Assembly (NCBI GenBank): GCA_902474785.1 | Contig: CABRXB010000085.1 | Span: 1-5,803, forward strand | Origin: an uncultured Eubacteriales bacterium | GTDB lineage: Bacteria > Bacillota > Clostridia > Oscillospirales > Feifaniaceae | Length of the DNA stretch: 5,803 bases | Direction: 5' to 3' | Shown here: positions 5,422 through 5,803 of the stretch, piece after piece | How the letters are laid out: each line of letters opens with the position of its first letter | Numbering within the stretch: the first letter of the stretch is position 1 | Notes under the pieces: model-generated | What the model was told of the DNA's origin: nothing | The model's database searches: none | What the model saw: the letters and a program-made list of their open reading frames with translations, nothing else | Made by a program: the position numbers and the translations under genes

Positions 5422-5803
5422 ATGAAACAGGATCTGATTGCAATTTTGGATCTGGGCAGTGAAGAGAATTCGCGTGTTGCCCGCAAGGTGCGGGAGCTTG
5501 GTGTTTACAGCGAAATTTATGCCCATGACTTGCCCCGGGAAGCGTTGCTGGAGCAGCCCAATCTCAAGGGTATTATTGTAAACGGCGGACGCAACAATGT
5601 AGTGGATGGCACTGTCATTGAGGCGCCGGACTATGTCTACAGTGCGGGTGTACCTGTTTTTGTGATCGAGCACGAGACGGCACACAGGAAAATGGATCTG
5701 ACGCAACTCCCCGCTGAGGACGAGGCGCTTTTGGCTGCGCTGCGTCCCTTTTTGTTTGATGTCTGTAAGGTGCAGGCCAACTGGAACATGAAAAATTTTG
5801 TGG
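5422..5803 (+). CDS. guaA: GMP synthase-like protein with degenerate amidotransferase domain (partial)
   Basis: GuaA normally converts XMP to GMP with ATP, using ammonia released from glutamine by its N-terminal class I amidotransferase domain. The 127 residues before the window edge align clearly with GuaA: AILDLGS (7-13), ARKVRELGVYSE (20-31), KGIIVNGG (49-56), APDYVYSAGVPVF (68-80). At the nucleophile elbow, where GuaA has G-[IV]-C-Y-G, this protein reads V-I-E-H-E (81-85), so the catalytic cysteine is Glu83. GSQYTQ is GSEENS and SGGP is NGGR. After Glu83 only about 38 residues lead to FLFDVCKVQANWNMKNFV (110-127), which matches the linker just before the ATP-pyrophosphatase domain; roughly 80 residues, including the catalytic His and Glu, are absent. 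The frame is open to the edge. The ribosome binding site is AGGAAGGCAGGT (5402-5413). The ATPase part lies outside the window, so synthase activity is inferred. It may be ammonia-dependent, may use a separate glutaminase, or may be a paralogue with another role. Confidence 0.85.
   Translation, partial: MKQDLIAILDLGSEENSRVARKVRELGVYSEIYAHDLPREALLEQPNLKGIIVNGGRNNVVDGTVIEAPDYVYSAGVPVFVIEHETAHRKMDLTQLPAEDEALLAALRPFLFDVCKVQANWNMKNFV

Noticed and set aside
1..5803. CRISPR arrays, tRNA or rRNA genes, insertion sequences
   Set aside because: No regularly spaced repeats, tRNA-like cloverleaf, rRNA segments or transposase frames were seen on either strand.

Overview
The window looks like chromosomal DNA from a fairly GC-rich Firmicute of the class Clostridia, probably an Oscillospirales-type anaerobe. 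The reasons are the trmK-yqfO pair, an RqcH of the Firmicute type, Shine-Dalgarno sequences that match AAAGGAGGTG well, and a secreted protein with an Ig-like fold and an S-layer-homology-like C-terminus. The species assignment is inference; no rRNA or other marker gene is present.

Layout. Positions 1-67 hold the tail of an upstream unit and an intrinsic terminator. A plus-strand block follows: trmK (68-775, tRNA adenine-22 N1-methyltransferase) overlaps by four bases with a Nif3/YqfO-family dinuclear-metal protein (772-1542). After a 122-base gap with dyad symmetry comes rqcH (1665-3434), the NFACT-family ribosome-quality-control factor. About 510 bases without a convincing gene follow (3435-3946). 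They are AT-richer than the neighbouring genes, contain several small stem-loops and end in a very strong terminator (3947-3982). That terminator lies between rqcH and a convergent minus-strand gene (4009-5109) for an exported Ig-like/SLH-like protein. A second, AT-rich gap of about 300 bases is the divergent leader between that gene and the last gene. The last gene (5422 to the window edge, plus strand, incomplete) is a GMP synthase (GuaA) relative.

How the genes relate. trmK and yqfO are probably co-translated, and the same pair lies downstream of the major sigma factor gene in Bacillus subtilis. TrmK and RqcH both act in translation: tRNA modification and rescue of stalled 60S-equivalent (50S) subunits. 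The surface protein and the GuaA-like gene have no evident functional tie to them or to each other.

The most notable observation is the GuaA-like protein. Its N-terminal half aligns clearly with the class I glutamine amidotransferase domain of GuaA. The catalytic cysteine position is glutamate, the oxyanion and substrate motifs are altered, and roughly 80 residues that normally carry the catalytic His/Glu are absent. The chain passes straight from the degenerate nucleophile elbow into the linker that precedes the ATP-pyrophosphatase domain. It therefore looks like a GMP synthase with a non-catalytic, shortened amidotransferase domain. The frame is open and the gene has its own leader, so it does not look like simple decay.
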